DNA of 64,000 nt from Paenisporosarcina sp. FSL H8-0542 (GCF_038632915.1 NZ_CP152050.1:1457001-1521000), one strand, 5' to 3'. Positions 37,853 to 47,527 are shown, numbered from the stretch's first letter. Notes: generated by a model from the letters alone, not told the origin. Numbers and translations are program-made.

Positions 37853-38715
37853 TATCAGCACTGATTAACTATGAATTTTTACAAAATGCGTTTGCATCAG
37901 GAATCATCATAGGCTTGATTGCGCCACTTCTTGGCGTGTTCATCGTCGTTAGGAGACTATCGCTTATTGCAGATGCTCTCAGTCACGTAACTTTAGCAGG
38001 AATTGCAGGAAGTTTGTATTTATCTCAAACCACCGCCTTTTTCGCTCTTTTGAACCCATTATATTTGGGTATTGTTGCAGCTGTTACAGGCTCAGTATTG
38101 ATTGAAAGATTGCGTCGTTTATATAAACACTATGAGGAACTTGCAATCCCAATCATTATGTCTGCTGGTATCGGGTTCAGTGCCATTTTTATTTCATTGG
38201 CCAATGGATTTAGTTCCGATTTATTCGGTTATTTGTTTGGCTCTGTATCGGCGGTCAGTCGACAAGATTTATGGATAGTTCTGATCATTGCTTTGATTGT
38301 CGTCGTATTTTTGTTGATGTTTTATAAGGAATTATTTTTATTATCATTCGACGAGGAATATGCAAAAGCTTCAGGTCTTCCAGCGAAATGGGTTCACTTA
38401 TTGTTTATGGTTGTTACAGCGCTCGTCATTGCTGCGAGCATGCGGATTGTGGGAATTCTCCTTGTATCATCTTTGATGACCTTACCTGTTGCAGCAAGCA
38501 TGCGTCTTGCTAAAGGTTTTAAACAAGCTATCCTGTATGCCGTTTTGTTTGGCGAAGCTGCAGTGATTATTGGTCTTGTGATTGCATTTTATTTAAATAT
38601 CGCACCAGGTGGAACAATCGTTGTGACATCCATCTCCATATTACTGCTTGTATTAATCGGTAAAAAGATATGGTTGGGTGTCGTCACGAAAAATGAAAGG
38701 GGTCGTCTCGTATGA
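37849..38715 (+). CDS. znuB: Zinc ABC transporter permease
   Basis: 288 aa, ABC-3 family permease with about eight membrane helices, including [20 protein letters not shown], a loop that contacts the ATPase. [15 protein letters not shown] and [19 protein letters not shown] are family blocks. Overlaps both neighbours by 4 bp (ATGA), so znuC-znuB-zur is one translationally coupled operon. Confidence 0.94.
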   Translation: MISALINYEFLQNAFASGIIIGLIAPLLGVFIVVRRLSLIADALSHVTLAGIAGSLYLSQTTAFFALLNPLYLGIVAAVTGSVLIERLRRLYKHYEELAIPIIMSAGIGFSAIFISLANGFSSDLFGYLFGSVSAVSRQDLWIVLIIALIVVVFLLMFYKELFLLSFDEEYAKASGLPAKWVHLLFMVVTALVIAASMRIVGILLVSSLMTLPVAASMRLAKGFKQAILYAVLFGEAAVIIGLVIAFYLNIAPGGTIVVTSISILLLVLIGKKIWLGVVTKNERGRLV

Positions 38716-39122
38716 ATATTACGAAGGCATGGGACCTATTAAAAGAAAATGGTTATAAAAAAACAGATAAGCGAGAACAAATATTGAATTTATTTAAAGA
38801 CAATGAACGATATTTGACTGCCCGTGACTTGTTGGACGTGATGAAGAAAGATTATCCTGGCATGAGCTATGACACAATCTATCGAAATTTAAGTACTTTT
38901 GTGGAGTTAGGAATTTTAGAAGAAACCGAACTGTCAGGTGAACGCCATTTCAGAATGCAGTGTGAAACGGATCATCACCATCATCATTTCATTTGCATGA
39001 CTTGTAGCAAAATCAAGGAAGTCCATATATGCCCAATGGATCTGCTACAGGAAACACTGCCGGCTTATCAGATTGAAAATCATAAGTTCGAAATCTACGG
39101 TAAATGTCCAGAGTGTCAGTAA
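38712..39122 (+). CDS. zur: Fur-family zinc regulator Zur
   Basis: 136 aa. Winged helix ([28 protein letters not shown]), then metal-binding [20 protein letters not shown] and a structural zinc site completed by CPEC at the C-terminus. Fur paralogues (Fur, PerR) share this fold. The Zur assignment rests on co-transcription with the zinc transporter and the Zur box upstream, as for yqfV of B. subtilis. Autoregulation is implied. Confidence 0.93.
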   Translation: MNITKAWDLLKENGYKKTDKREQILNLFKDNERYLTARDLLDVMKKDYPGMSYDTIYRNLSTFVELGILEETELSGERHFRMQCETDHHHHHFICMTCSKIKEVHICPMDLLQETLPAYQIENHKFEIYGKCPECQ

Positions 39123-39131
39123 ACTATATAT

Positions 39132-39163
39132 AAAAAGCGTGAGGCCTAGGCCTCACGCTTTTT
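39132..39163. terminator. Perfect 32-bp palindromic bidirectional terminator
   Basis: AAAAAGCGTGAGGCCT is followed directly by its exact reverse complement. It ends zur and, on the other strand, contains the yqfW stop codon (complement of 39153-39155). Confidence 0.92.
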
Positions 39164-39731
39164 GTTTAAGAAATGTATGTTGGATCCAGCTGTCTGCTTC
39201 AAGCCAGTTATTCACGCGAATCACGCCATTTGGAACAGGTTGTTGATTATACGGCGTATTGAACAATAACACAGGAATGTTCAACTCTTCGGCGATGCCA
39301 ACTGCATTGTCATGTTTATCTTCAAAAAACACATCAATTTCAAAATTTCTTGCCGTTTGAATCTTATCATGTGTCCCAATCAGTTCGATATGATCGTACT
39401 CAAGATTTTGTTCAATAAACCATTGCAAGGTGACGTCGCGAACATTGTGACCACGTGCCGATATGAAATACAACTCGTGCTGTTTCTTCCATGCAGTTAA
39501 TATTGCGTGTGCATCCACTTGAATAGGGGATGTCGCATAAATTTCAGGTTCTGCTTGCTTGAACCATTTATAAAAATCTTCCGTTGTAACAGGAAAAGCT
39601 TTCGTTAAATCGTATTCTTTAATATCATCCAGTACCAAGTTACATTCAAAAGCTTTATTGATATGGGGCAGTAAAGAAGTCGGGCATGTGACCGTACCAT
39701 CTATATCGATGCCAAATCGGTAGTTAGACAT
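39153..39731 (-). CDS. yqfW: HAD-family 5'-nucleotidase-like protein YqfW
   Basis: 192 aa. HAD motif I is FGIDIDGTVTCP (two Asp), motif II is in YFISARG and motif IV is in DVFFEDKHDNA. It belongs to the NT5C-type 5'(3')-deoxyribonucleotidase group; likely dephosphorylates a nucleotide. The last codons lie inside the shared terminator palindrome. ispG is 14 bp upstream, so they form a minus-strand unit. Confidence 0.85.
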   Translation of the reverse strand: MSNYRFGIDIDGTVTCPTSLLPHINKAFECNLVLDDIKEYDLTKAFPVTTEDFYKWFKQAEPEIYATSPIQVDAHAILTAWKKQHELYFISARGHNVRDVTLQWFIEQNLEYDHIELIGTHDKIQTARNFEIDVFFEDKHDNAVGIAEELNIPVLLFNTPYNQQPVPNGVIRVNNWLEADSWIQHTFLKQKA

Positions 39732-39745
39732 ATGCTAAAACTCCT

Positions 39746-40852
39746 TTACGCGTTTAATTTTTCTTTTTCCTGTTTGTCGAAGTATTCTTGTGCAATCTTA
39801 TCGATTTCCACTTTCAATTCTTCTACCATAGTTGCTTCTGGCACTTTACGGACTGTTTTTCCTTTCATGAACAACAATCCTTCGCCACGAGCACCTGCAA
39901 TGCCGATATCGGCTTCACGGGCTTCCCCTGGTCCATTTACCGCACAACCAAGAACAGCGACCTTAATCGGTGCTTTAATAGTGGAAATGTATTCTTCCAC
40001 TTCATTCGCAATGGAAATCAAGTCGATTTCAATTCGACCGCAAGTTGGGCATGAAATCAATGTTGCTGCATTTGATGAAAGTCCAAACACTTTTAATAAC
40101 TCACGTGCAACTTTTATCTCTTCGACTGGATCTGCACTCAAAGACACTCGTAATGTGTTACCGATTCCGTGGCTTAATAGTGCACCAAGTCCGGCAGCAC
40201 TCTTGATTGATCCGTTGACTAAAGTACCTGATTCCGTAATCCCAAGGTGGAGCGGGTAATCGAATGCTTGTGAAGCTTTCACATAAGCTTCAATTGCCAA
40301 ACTCACATCAGAAGCTTTTAAAGATACGATAATATCATGGAAATCCAAGTCTTCTAGAATTTTGATATGATGCAGTGCACTTTCAACCATACCGTCGGCA
40401 GTAGGATAGCCATACTTCTCGATGATTTTGCGTTCAAGTGATCCAGCATTTACACCAATACGGATTGGAATGCCTTTCGCTTTAGCTGCATTAACAACAG
40501 CTTCCACTTTTTCACGTCGACCAATGTTACCCGGATTGATACGGATTTTATCCGCGCCATTTTCAATGGCTTTCAATGCTAATTTATAATCAAAATGAAT
40601 ATCCACAACAAGTGGAATATGAATACGTTTTTTAATTTCAGCAATAGCATCAGCAGCACGGTCGTCCGGACATGCAACGCGAACAATTTGACATCCCGCT
40701 TCTTCCAGACGCAGAATTTCTGCAACTGTTGCTTCAACATCATGTGTTTTTGTTGTGGTCATACTTTGTATGAATAGTTCATTACTGCCACCAATTGTAA
40801 TTTCGCCGACACGAACCGGTCGAGTTTTGGAACGGTGAATAATTTCACTCAT
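39746..40852 (-). CDS. ispG: 4-hydroxy-3-methylbut-2-enyl diphosphate synthase IspG
   Basis: 368 aa from ATG 40852 with AAGGAGAG upstream. The longer open frame adds 35 residues without a ribosome site. TIM barrel domain ([28 protein letters not shown]) and the [4Fe-4S] domain with LISCPTCGR and [14 protein letters not shown] plus a conserved Glu. It converts ME-cPP to HMBPP, the step before IspH. Confidence 0.96.
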   Translation of the reverse strand: MSEIIHRSKTRPVRVGEITIGGSNELFIQSMTTTKTHDVEATVAEILRLEEAGCQIVRVACPDDRAADAIAEIKKRIHIPLVVDIHFDYKLALKAIENGADKIRINPGNIGRREKVEAVVNAAKAKGIPIRIGVNAGSLERKIIEKYGYPTADGMVESALHHIKILEDLDFHDIIVSLKASDVSLAIEAYVKASQAFDYPLHLGITESGTLVNGSIKSAAGLGALLSHGIGNTLRVSLSADPVEEIKVARELLKVFGLSSNAATLISCPTCGRIEIDLISIANEVEEYISTIKAPIKVAVLGCAVNGPGEAREADIGIAGARGEGLLFMKGKTVRKVPEATMVEELKVEIDKIAQEYFDKQEKEKLNA

Positions 40853-40947
40853 GAAAATTCTCTCCTTTTCGGGCTCATAGCCTTCACTATTCTTTATTTT
40901 AGCAGTCATGAAAAGGATATGACAAGGAAGAAACGTTACTTGGAAAA

Positions 40948-41280
40948 TTATGAGCAAGATAATGGCATGTCTTTGTAAATTGGAACCTTTATTATTTCTC
41001 CTGCTTGCAATGCTTGGTTTCGCAAATGAGGATTTTCTTTATAGAAAGCTTCCAACCGTTCGGGGAAGCTCACCCATACTTCTGAAGGGTACACGCCAAA
41101 CAATGACAATACGGTATCTCCTTCGAGAGCTTGAACAGGAAACACATCATAGTCTTCTTGTTGAACGCAATCAGGTTCTGTCTTTGTAAAAGCAGCCAGA
41201 GAGATTGTGCCATCGAGTAAATCTACTTTAATAATATAAGAAAGCAATAATATTGAGATTGCTAGTCCAATAATGCGCAT
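40948..41280 (-). CDS. Small membrane-anchored LysM-like protein
   Basis: 110 aa from ATG 41280 with AAAGGGGGA upstream. One N-terminal membrane helix ([19 protein letters not shown]). The exported part contains [15 protein letters not shown] and [20 protein letters not shown], which is the beginning and end of a LysM-type fold. Two or three cysteines (EPDC, LSCS) could form a disulfide. A cell-wall-binding role is possible. I recognise no named orthologue; only the position (before yqgB-like) resembles B. subtilis yqgA. Confidence 0.7.
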   Translation of the reverse strand: MRIIGLAISILLLSYIIKVDLLDGTISLAAFTKTEPDCVQQEDYDVFPVQALEGDTVLSLFGVYPSEVWVSFPERLEAFYKENPHLRNQALQAGEIIKVPIYKDMPLSCS

Positions 41281-41332
41281 AAAAAAATCCCCCTTTGTAC
41301 AACAACTTATGCTGAACAAAGAAGGAATATAC

Positions 41333-41830
41333 TTATTTTTTGGGATAATATTTTAGGGCAAGCACTAAATAGATTACACATACGATTGAAGTGCTGATGG
41401 TAATCCATCCGTCTGAAAGGTTTGTAAATAAGAAAGCAATTGATAGCACAGTTGGTACGGTATAGGCAAATGCTGTGGTGCGCCAAACATGCCGGTAATC
41501 TCCTCGGCGTTTCCAAACTTTCAAGATCATCATTCCGACGAAAGCCATTATACTGATTCGGACAAACAATAATAGAGTGGACATGATAAATTGAGTAATA
41601 AAGGCAAAGGGATACAGAATCCATTCCATGTCTTCTACATAATCTATCAAACCAACTATAGAAGAAGAGTCATCTACCAATCCAGACGTAAATTGTATGA
41701 ACGAAAGGATAGACAGTATGGTGACAAATAAAAACACATATAAAAGGACTTTGCCTATGGGCAGAAGCCGGAAAGCGGCAATTTTTTTCGGGCTGGTTAT
41801 GGAAGCTAAGAATAGTTGCATGATTGACAA
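41333..41830 (-). CDS. yqgB: DUF1189 membrane protein (YqgB-like)
   Basis: 165 aa from TTG 41830, eight bases after AAGGAGTG. QLFLASITSPKKIAAFRLLPIGK is the typical cytoplasmic start of the DUF1189 family, followed by four to five hydrophobic helices. Position (upstream of yqgC-sodA) agrees with B. subtilis yqgB. Function unknown. Probably co-transcribed with the LysM-like gene 52 bp downstream. Confidence 0.8.
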   Translation of the reverse strand: MSIMQLFLASITSPKKIAAFRLLPIGKVLLYVFLFVTILSILSFIQFTSGLVDDSSSIVGLIDYVEDMEWILYPFAFITQFIMSTLLLFVRISIMAFVGMMILKVWKRRGDYRHVWRTTAFAYTVPTVLSIAFLFTNLSDGWITISTSIVCVIYLVLALKYYPKK

Positions 41831-41951
41831 GAAAATCACTCCTTATAAGCTATCATACTACTTTCCATAGATAGATTTTAAGAATTATTTGTACAAATTA
41901 CGTACAAAGCTGCCCTGATTGTTATGTTCTTGTAAATATTTAATGAAGTTC

Positions 41952-41981
41952 TTTACAATCATTTGTCGAATTCTTCATAAT
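41952..41981 (+). promoter_or_regulatory. Candidate promoter of the Na/Pi cotransporter gene
   Basis: TTTACA, 18 bp, CATAAT, about 45 bp before the GTG start at 42025. It reads away from the divergent yqgB gene. Confidence 0.4.
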
Positions 41982-42024
41982 GGGGACTGTTGATAATTGT
42001 ACATACAGGGGTTGAAATTGAATC

Positions 42025-43656
42025 GTGGAACTTAATTGGCAAGAAATGATGTTTCAATTCATTGGAGGTCTAGGGATCTTCTTGTTCTCTATCAAATACA
42101 TGGGTGACGGCCTGCAAAAAGCAGCAGGTGATCGATTACGTGATATATTAGATCGATTTACGACGAACCCATTCATGGGTGTTTTAGTCGGGATTGCGGT
42201 TACAGTTTTAATTCAATCCAGTTCAGGTACGACTGTCATAACCGTAGGTCTTGTCAGTGCTGGATTTATGACGTTAAAACAAGCAATCGGTGTCATCATG
42301 GGAGCCAATATAGGTACAACAGTCACTGCTTTTATTATAGGGTTTGATGTGGGAGAATACGCTATGCCCGTTATGGCAATTGGTGCTTTCCTGATTTTCT
42401 TTTTCAAGAAAAGCCAGATTCAAAATTTGGGAGAAGTTATTTTCGGTTTTGGTGGTTTGTTTTTAGGAATGGAATTAATGAGCGGGGGAATGAAACCTCT
42501 TAGTGAATTGCCAGCATTTATCGATTTAACCGTCAATATGAGAGAACATTCCATTCTAGGCGTAATTGTCGGAACGGTATTTACATTAATCGTTCAAAGT
42601 TCAAGTGCAACAGTCGGAATTCTTCAAGGTTTGTATTCAGAAGGGGTTTTAAATCTGGATGCGTCACTACCGGTTCTCTTCGGAGATAATATCGGAACAA
42701 CCATTACAGCTGTATTCGCATCAATAGGTGCTTCGATTGCAGCTCGACGCGCAGCAGCTACACACGTTTTATTTAACGTGGTAGGTACAATTATTTTTAT
42801 GATGATTTTAGAACCTTTCACTATGTATGTTGAATGGTTGTCTGGCGTTTTAGATATAGGAGAAAAAATGCAAATTGCTTTTGCACATGGTACGTTCAAT
42901 GTAGCCAACACCATTATTCAATTTCCATTCATCGGTGCATGGGCATACCTTGTAACGAAATTAATTCCGGGCGAAGAAGTAACGATAGAATATAAACCGA
43001 AGCATTTAGATCCACACTTTATCGAGACAGCTCCTTCCATTGCTATCGGACAAGCGAAAGAAGAAATTTTGCGTATGGGTCGCTTCAGTGTTCAAGGATT
43101 GCAGGAGTCCTTTGACTATTTGAAAACACATAATAAAAAACATGCAGAAACGGGTTACCAACTAGAAGATGCCATTAATAATCTGGATAACAAAATCACG
43201 GATTATTTAGTGAAAATTTCAGCTGAATCTATTTCCAAAGCAGACTCTACTCGACATATTATGTTAATGGAAACCGTTCGTGATATCGAACGGGTTGGTG
43301 ATCATTTTGATAACATTATTGAGTTGATAGACTACCAGGAAGTTAATCGTCTTAAGTTAACGGACGATGCGATTAAAGATTTGACAGAAATGTTCACATT
43401 AACGATAGGAACTGTTGAAAAAGCATTGGAAGCATTGGACACAAACAGCCTTGGATTGGCCCGTGAAGTAGCGGAGCAGGAAGATTTAATTGATAAAATG
43501 GAACGTAAATTCCGTAAAAAGCATATTTTACGTCTAAATGAAGGCATATGTTCACCTCAAGCGGGGATGATCTTTGTGGATATTGTTAGTAATCTGGAAC
43601 GAATCGGTGATCACGCTGTCAACATTGCGGAGGCAGTATTAGGTAAGAGAGCATAA
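42025..43656 (+). CDS. Na+/phosphate cotransporter family protein
   Basis: 543 aa. Two inverted Na/Pi cotransporter repeats in the membrane half carry the signature QSSSGTTVITVG and VQSSSATVGIL. A PhoU-like cytosolic helical domain follows (residues ~345-540, ETVRDIERVGDHFDN and NLERIGDHAVNIAEA). It resembles B. subtilis YqeW, whose usual place (after mtaB, before rpsU) is empty here. Imports phosphate with sodium. The start is GTG 42025 with a weak AGGGG site; ATG 42046 is an alternative. Confidence 0.9.
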   Translation: MELNWQEMMFQFIGGLGIFLFSIKYMGDGLQKAAGDRLRDILDRFTTNPFMGVLVGIAVTVLIQSSSGTTVITVGLVSAGFMTLKQAIGVIMGANIGTTVTAFIIGFDVGEYAMPVMAIGAFLIFFFKKSQIQNLGEVIFGFGGLFLGMELMSGGMKPLSELPAFIDLTVNMREHSILGVIVGTVFTLIVQSSSATVGILQGLYSEGVLNLDASLPVLFGDNIGTTITAVFASIGASIAARRAAATHVLFNVVGTIIFMMILEPFTMYVEWLSGVLDIGEKMQIAFAHGTFNVANTIIQFPFIGAWAYLVTKLIPGEEVTIEYKPKHLDPHFIETAPSIAIGQAKEEILRMGRFSVQGLQESFDYLKTHNKKHAETGYQLEDAINNLDNKITDYLVKISAESISKADSTRHIMLMETVRDIERVGDHFDNIIELIDYQEVNRLKLTDDAIKDLTEMFTLTIGTVEKALEALDTNSLGLAREVAEQEDLIDKMERKFRKKHILRLNEGICSPQAGMIFVDIVSNLERIGDHAVNIAEAVLGKRA

Positions 43657-43662
43657 AATGAC

Positions 43663-43722
43663 ATCTCCTCTGGTGCTTTACATCTTGCGAAATGTAAGGC
43701 ACGATTAAGAGGAGATTTTTTT
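43663..43722 (+). terminator. Long terminator after the Na/Pi gene
   Basis: ATCTCCTCT / AGAGGAGAT closes an inner GTGCTTTACAT / ATGTAAGGCAC stem, then six T. The ribosome site of the next gene follows within 15 bp. Confidence 0.8.
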
Positions 43723-43736
43723 ATTGGAGGGAAATA

Positions 43737-44216
43737 ATGGAAATTGTTGGCTGGGGACTTATCATTATTAGTTTTGTTATTGGATTCATTGGACTCGTCT
43801 ACCCAATCATTCCATCTGTAATTTTTATAGTTGGTGGATTTTTATTGTATGGGGTGTTTTTCTCGTTCGCTGAACTCCCTTGGTGGTTCTGGTTAATTGA
43901 AGTATTATTTGTCATTTTACTTTTTGGAGCCGATATGATGGCAAATGCATTCGGCGTGAAAAAATATGGTGGGAGTAAAGCCGGTATATGGGGGAGTACA
44001 ATTGGGTTATTATTAGGACCTATTGTTTTGCCGTTTGCAGGAATTATTCTAGGGCCTTTTTTAGGAGCGATTATTGCCGAGCTCCTTTTTGCTCGCACAT
44101 CCATCAAACAAGCAATTAAAACTGGGTTTGGATCAGTAATTGGGTTCCTGACTTCGGTTATTACAAAGGGTATCGTGCAGATCGTCATGATTGTCATTTT
44201 CTTTTGGGTTGTCTGA
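43737..44216 (+). CDS. yqgC: DUF456 membrane protein (YqgC)
   Basis: 159 aa, at least four membrane helices, Gly-rich middle (FGVKKYGGSKAGIWGSTIG) and GIILGPFLGAIIAELLF, which is the DUF456 pattern. Small integral membrane protein of unknown function immediately upstream of sodA as in B. subtilis. GGAGGGA ribosome site directly after the previous terminator. Confidence 0.88.
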   Translation: MEIVGWGLIIISFVIGFIGLVYPIIPSVIFIVGGFLLYGVFFSFAELPWWFWLIEVLFVILLFGADMMANAFGVKKYGGSKAGIWGSTIGLLLGPIVLPFAGIILGPFLGAIIAELLFARTSIKQAIKTGFGSVIGFLTSVITKGIVQIVMIVIFFWVV

Positions 44217-44217
44217 T

Positions 44218-44237
44218 ATTCAGTCGAAAGACTGAAT
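44218..44237 (+). terminator. Hairpin after yqgC
   Basis: ATTCAGTC-GAAA-GACTGAAT, 8-bp perfect stem with a stable GAAA tetraloop, directly after the yqgC stop. No T run, so it may protect an mRNA end rather than terminate. Confidence 0.45.
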
Positions 44238-44260
44238 TCACAAAATTGCATTGATAATAT

Positions 44261-44289
44261 TTGAACGAGAGAACTTATTTTGATACGCT
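44261..44289 (+). promoter_or_regulatory. Candidate promoter of sodA
   Basis: TTGAAC, 17 bp, TACGCT, about 45 bp before the sodA start. Confidence 0.45.
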
Positions 44290-44335
44290 ATTAAATGTAA
44301 AAACTAATTAGAGATCCTTTAGGAGGAAATGACAC

Positions 44336-44944
44336 ATGGCTTACGAATTACCACAACTCCCTTACGCGTATGACGCACTAGAACCACATATTGACAAAGA
44401 AACAATGAATATTCACCACACGAAACACCATAACGCATATGTAACAAATCTTAACAACGCTCTTGCTGGTCACGATGACCTTCTTAGCAAATCAGTTGAA
44501 GAATTGATTGCAAACCTTGATGCTGTTCCTGAATCTGCTCGTGCTGCAGTTCGTAACAACGGTGGCGGTCATGCCAACCATTCATTGTTCTGGGAATTAT
44601 TATCTCCTAACGGTGGTGGAAACCCATCGGGCGCATTAGCTGAAGCAATTGATGCGAAATTTGGTGGCTTTGATGCATTCAAAGAAGAGTTTGCTAAAGC
44701 AGCAACAACTCGCTTCGGTTCTGGCTGGGCTTGGTTATCAGTTAAAAACGGAGAATTAGAATTAACTTCTACACCAAACCAGGACTCTCCGATTATGGAA
44801 GGTTCTACACCTATTCTTGGTTTAGATGTTTGGGAGCACGCGTATTACCTAAACTATCAAAACCGTCGTCCTGACTACATTGGCGCTTTCTGGAATGTAG
44901 TAAACTGGGATGAAGTATCAAAACGATACGAATCTGCTAAATAA
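44336..44944 (+). CDS. sodA: Superoxide dismutase (Mn/Fe type)
   Basis: 202 aa. Metal ligands: His in the N-terminal NIHHTKHH block, His in NHSLFW, and Asp/His in [27 protein letters not shown] and the Gly/Gln pattern before the third ligand suggest the manganese form. Removes superoxide in the cytosol. AGGAGG upstream. Follows yqgC, as in B. subtilis. Confidence 0.97.
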   Translation: MAYELPQLPYAYDALEPHIDKETMNIHHTKHHNAYVTNLNNALAGHDDLLSKSVEELIANLDAVPESARAAVRNNGGGHANHSLFWELLSPNGGGNPSGALAEAIDAKFGGFDAFKEEFAKAATTRFGSGWAWLSVKNGELELTSTPNQDSPIMEGSTPILGLDVWEHAYYLNYQNRRPDYIGAFWNVVNWDEVSKRYESAK

Positions 44945-44946
44945 TA

Positions 44947-45060
44947 AGAAAAGCGTAAAGCGCTATGTAGCCTGACACCGGCTCTGGAATGACCGATTCG
45001 AAAGCTTACTTTCGGAAGAGGGTCTGAAGCTTAGGTGCGAGCTGGCGCTTGAAGCTTGAC
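44947..45060. repeat. Hairpin-forming intergenic repeat after sodA
   Basis: Outer AAGCGC / GCGCTT ends, then nested GACC / GGTC around CGAAAG / CTTTCG. Phrases AGCGTAAAGCGC, GCTGGCGCTTGAAGCT are of a type I recall from intergenic repeats of many Bacilli; the family name is not known to me. It is not the sodA terminator, which follows at 45083. Confidence 0.55.
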
Positions 45061-45082
45061 AAATTATCGATAAATGAAACAT

Positions 45083-45121
45083 AACACACACTCATTTCGT
45101 TAAATGAGTGTGTGTTTTTTT
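45083..45121 (+). terminator. Terminator after sodA
   Basis: Perfect 15-bp stem (AACACACACTCATTT / AAATGAGTGTGTGTT), CGTT loop, T run. Confidence 0.9.
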
Positions 45122-45175
45122 GCGCAAAATGATATACTACTTTACAGTTAGAAAGCTAGAAGGAGGACTGCGGCA

Positions 45176-47377
45176 GTGCGCAAAACATCAAAAAAGAGAG
45201 CGGCAAGTGCAAAGGCAAAACACCTCGCAAATGTCGCATTTCGAATGAATATCCTCTTTTTCTCCATCTTTTTGTTATTCTCTATCCTCATTTTACGCCT
45301 CGGATATTTACAGATTGTCAAAGGAGAAGATTTCGTCCGTGAACTGAAAAGAACGGAAGAGGTACCTGTTAATACAAGTGTTCCAAGAGGAAGAATATAT
45401 GATAGTGCAGGGCGTATTTTAGTAGATAATGAACCTAAAAATGCAATTACGTATACTAAATTGCAAACGACCAAACAAGAGGAAATGTTAACTATTGCTG
45501 AACAGTTGGCAAAGTTAATCGAGAAAGAGACAGACAGTGTGACCTTGCGGGATAAACAGGATTATTGGATTCAACTACATAAAGAAGAAGCTTATGAAAA
45601 AGTATCCAAGAAAGAAGAAAACAAATTGTTGGCGGACGAAACACTTTCGTCAGCGGATTTGCAGAAACAAATCGACAAATTGGTAAGAGAGCGGATTACA
45701 GAAAAAGAACTTGCCACTATAACTGATCAGCAACTTGAAGTTCTGGCTATATATCGCGAAATGGCATCGGGGTATGCATTATCACCACAAATCATTAAAA
45801 GTGAAAATGTGACACCTGAAGAATTTGCACGTGTTTCTGAGCGATTGACAGAAATGGTAGGAGTCAATACCACGACCGATTGGGTTCGAGTTCCTAAATC
45901 ACCACTTGCTATTTTAGGTCGTACCACATCCCCGAAAGAAGGGATTCCAAGGTCCCAACTGGACTATTACATCTCGCGTGATTACACGAGAAATGACCGG
46001 GTAGGTCGCAGTTATATTGAACAGCAGTATGAAGATATCCTACAAGGTCAGAAAACCGTTGTGAAAAATATTACTGACGGAAAAGGTACAGTAACCGAAA
46101 CGGAAACAGTCTTTGAAGGTCAACCTGGAAAAGATCTAGTGTTAACAATCGATAGCGAGTTTCAAGCGAAAGTTGAAAGTTTAGTAGAAACGAAAATCTT
46201 GGAACTGAAAAAGAAAAATGGTTCAAACTTATTGGACCGTGCCTTTGTTGTTGTAATGGATCCTTATACAGGTGAAGTAATATCAATGGTAGGAAAACAA
46301 CTTGGGAAAGATGAGAACGGTAAACAGGTAGTCAATGATTATGCATATGGAACGTTCACTACTTCCTATGAAATAGGCTCAGTCATTAAACCGGCAACAA
46401 TTCTCACCGGTTACGACCAAGGTGTTCTTGAAATGGGCGAAGTTCTGGTGGATGAACCGATTAGAATTAAAGGTACAAAGCCGAAAAGTTCGATTTTCAA
46501 TCGTTCTTCAAGAATTCCCATGAATGACCTGCAGGCACTTGAAAGGTCTTCGAACGTTTATATGTTTAAAATTGGTTTCCGTTTAGCCAATGCCATTTAT
46601 CGACCTGATCAACCCATCAATATTGATGAGGCTGCATTTGGTACGCTACGTAATTCCTATGCACAATTCGGCTTAGGTGTTCCAACAGGGATTGACTTAC
46701 CTGGCGAAGCTACCGGTTTTAAGGGGGAAGAATTGAAGGCAGGGAAACTGCTGGATTTAACGATCGGTCAATTTGATACTTATACTCCTTTACAAATGGC
46801 GCAATATGTATCCACGATTGCCAACGGTGGAAGTCGTATTCAACCACATGTTGTGAAAGAAATCAGAAATCCTTCATCTGACGGCATAACGATGGGTTCA
46901 CTTGTCACAGAAATAGGCCCGACCGTAATGAATCGTATTCACAATACGCAAAGTCAAATAGAACATATCAAAAAAGGGATGAACCGTGTTTACTACGGCG
47001 ATCACGGCTCTGCGAGATCATATTTTGGGGATGCACCATTCCAGGCTGCCGGGAAAACCGGAACTGCCCAAGTAGTTTATTATGGGCCGAAAAAAGATTA
47101 CTGGGGAGACAATACAATCAACTCCACACACATCGGTTTTGCACCATTTGATAATCCTGAAATCGCTTATGCCGTCATGATTCCATGGGCGCCATATCAT
47201 AATGGCGTGTATGAAAGTACGGGAACGATTCTTGCCCGTGAAGTCGTCGATGCTTATTTTGCGATACAAAAAGAAAATGGGAAAACTGTAGAAAACGAAT
47301 CATCAACACTGAAAACTATCAAACCAGCATTTACAGATACTAAAATAGAAGAAGATACCGAAAAATCAGTTGAATAA
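45176..47377 (+). CDS. pbpA: Class B penicillin-binding protein (PBP2A-like)
   Basis: 733 aa from GTG 45176 with AAGGAGG upstream. A cytoplasmic basic N-terminus, one membrane anchor (NILFFSIFLLFSILILRLGYL), a PBP dimerisation domain starting VPRGRIYDSAGRILVDN, and the transpeptidase domain. Active-site motifs are SVIKP (SxxK), SSN in ERSSNVYMF, and KTGTAQV. In B. subtilis pbpA sits between sodA/yqgE and pstS and supports rod-shaped side-wall synthesis. Confidence 0.95.
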   Translation: MRKTSKKRAASAKAKHLANVAFRMNILFFSIFLLFSILILRLGYLQIVKGEDFVRELKRTEEVPVNTSVPRGRIYDSAGRILVDNEPKNAITYTKLQTTKQEEMLTIAEQLAKLIEKETDSVTLRDKQDYWIQLHKEEAYEKVSKKEENKLLADETLSSADLQKQIDKLVRERITEKELATITDQQLEVLAIYREMASGYALSPQIIKSENVTPEEFARVSERLTEMVGVNTTTDWVRVPKSPLAILGRTTSPKEGIPRSQLDYYISRDYTRNDRVGRSYIEQQYEDILQGQKTVVKNITDGKGTVTETETVFEGQPGKDLVLTIDSEFQAKVESLVETKILELKKKNGSNLLDRAFVVVMDPYTGEVISMVGKQLGKDENGKQVVNDYAYGTFTTSYEIGSVIKPATILTGYDQGVLEMGEVLVDEPIRIKGTKPKSSIFNRSSRIPMNDLQALERSSNVYMFKIGFRLANAIYRPDQPINIDEAAFGTLRNSYAQFGLGVPTGIDLPGEATGFKGEELKAGKLLDLTIGQFDTYTPLQMAQYVSTIANGGSRIQPHVVKEIRNPSSDGITMGSLVTEIGPTVMNRIHNTQSQIEHIKKGMNRVYYGDHGSARSYFGDAPFQAAGKTGTAQVVYYGPKKDYWGDNTINSTHIGFAPFDNPEIAYAVMIPWAPYHNGVYESTGTILAREVVDAYFAIQKENGKTVENESSTLKTIKPAFTDTKIEEDTEKSVE

Positions 47378-47385
47378 TATATAAA

Positions 47386-47424
47386 AAAAAGACCATGATA
47401 ACTTCAATATCATGGTCTTTTTTT
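47386..47424 (+). terminator. Terminator after pbpA
   Basis: AAAAAGACCATGATA / TATCATGGTCTTTTT, 15-bp stem, short loop and T run. The Pho box begins 2 bp after it. Confidence 0.9.
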
Positions 47425-47425
47425 G

Positions 47426-47464
47426 TTTACAATTTCTTTACATTCAGTTTATATGTCCTCAACA
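47426..47464 (+). promoter_or_regulatory. Four-repeat PhoP box upstream of pstS
   Basis: TTTACA (47426), TTTACA (47437), TTTATA (47448) and TCAACA (47459) are spaced exactly 11 bp apart. This is the TT(A/T/C)ACA-N5 direct-repeat arrangement bound by phosphorylated PhoP dimers. A TAAAGT at 47474 may be the -10. It predicts induction of the pst operon under phosphate starvation. Confidence 0.88.
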
Positions 47465-47527
47465 TAGAACGTTTAAAGTATTGTTTGTAAGGGAAAACAA
47501 CAACCAACCTTAGGGGGAACTAGACAG

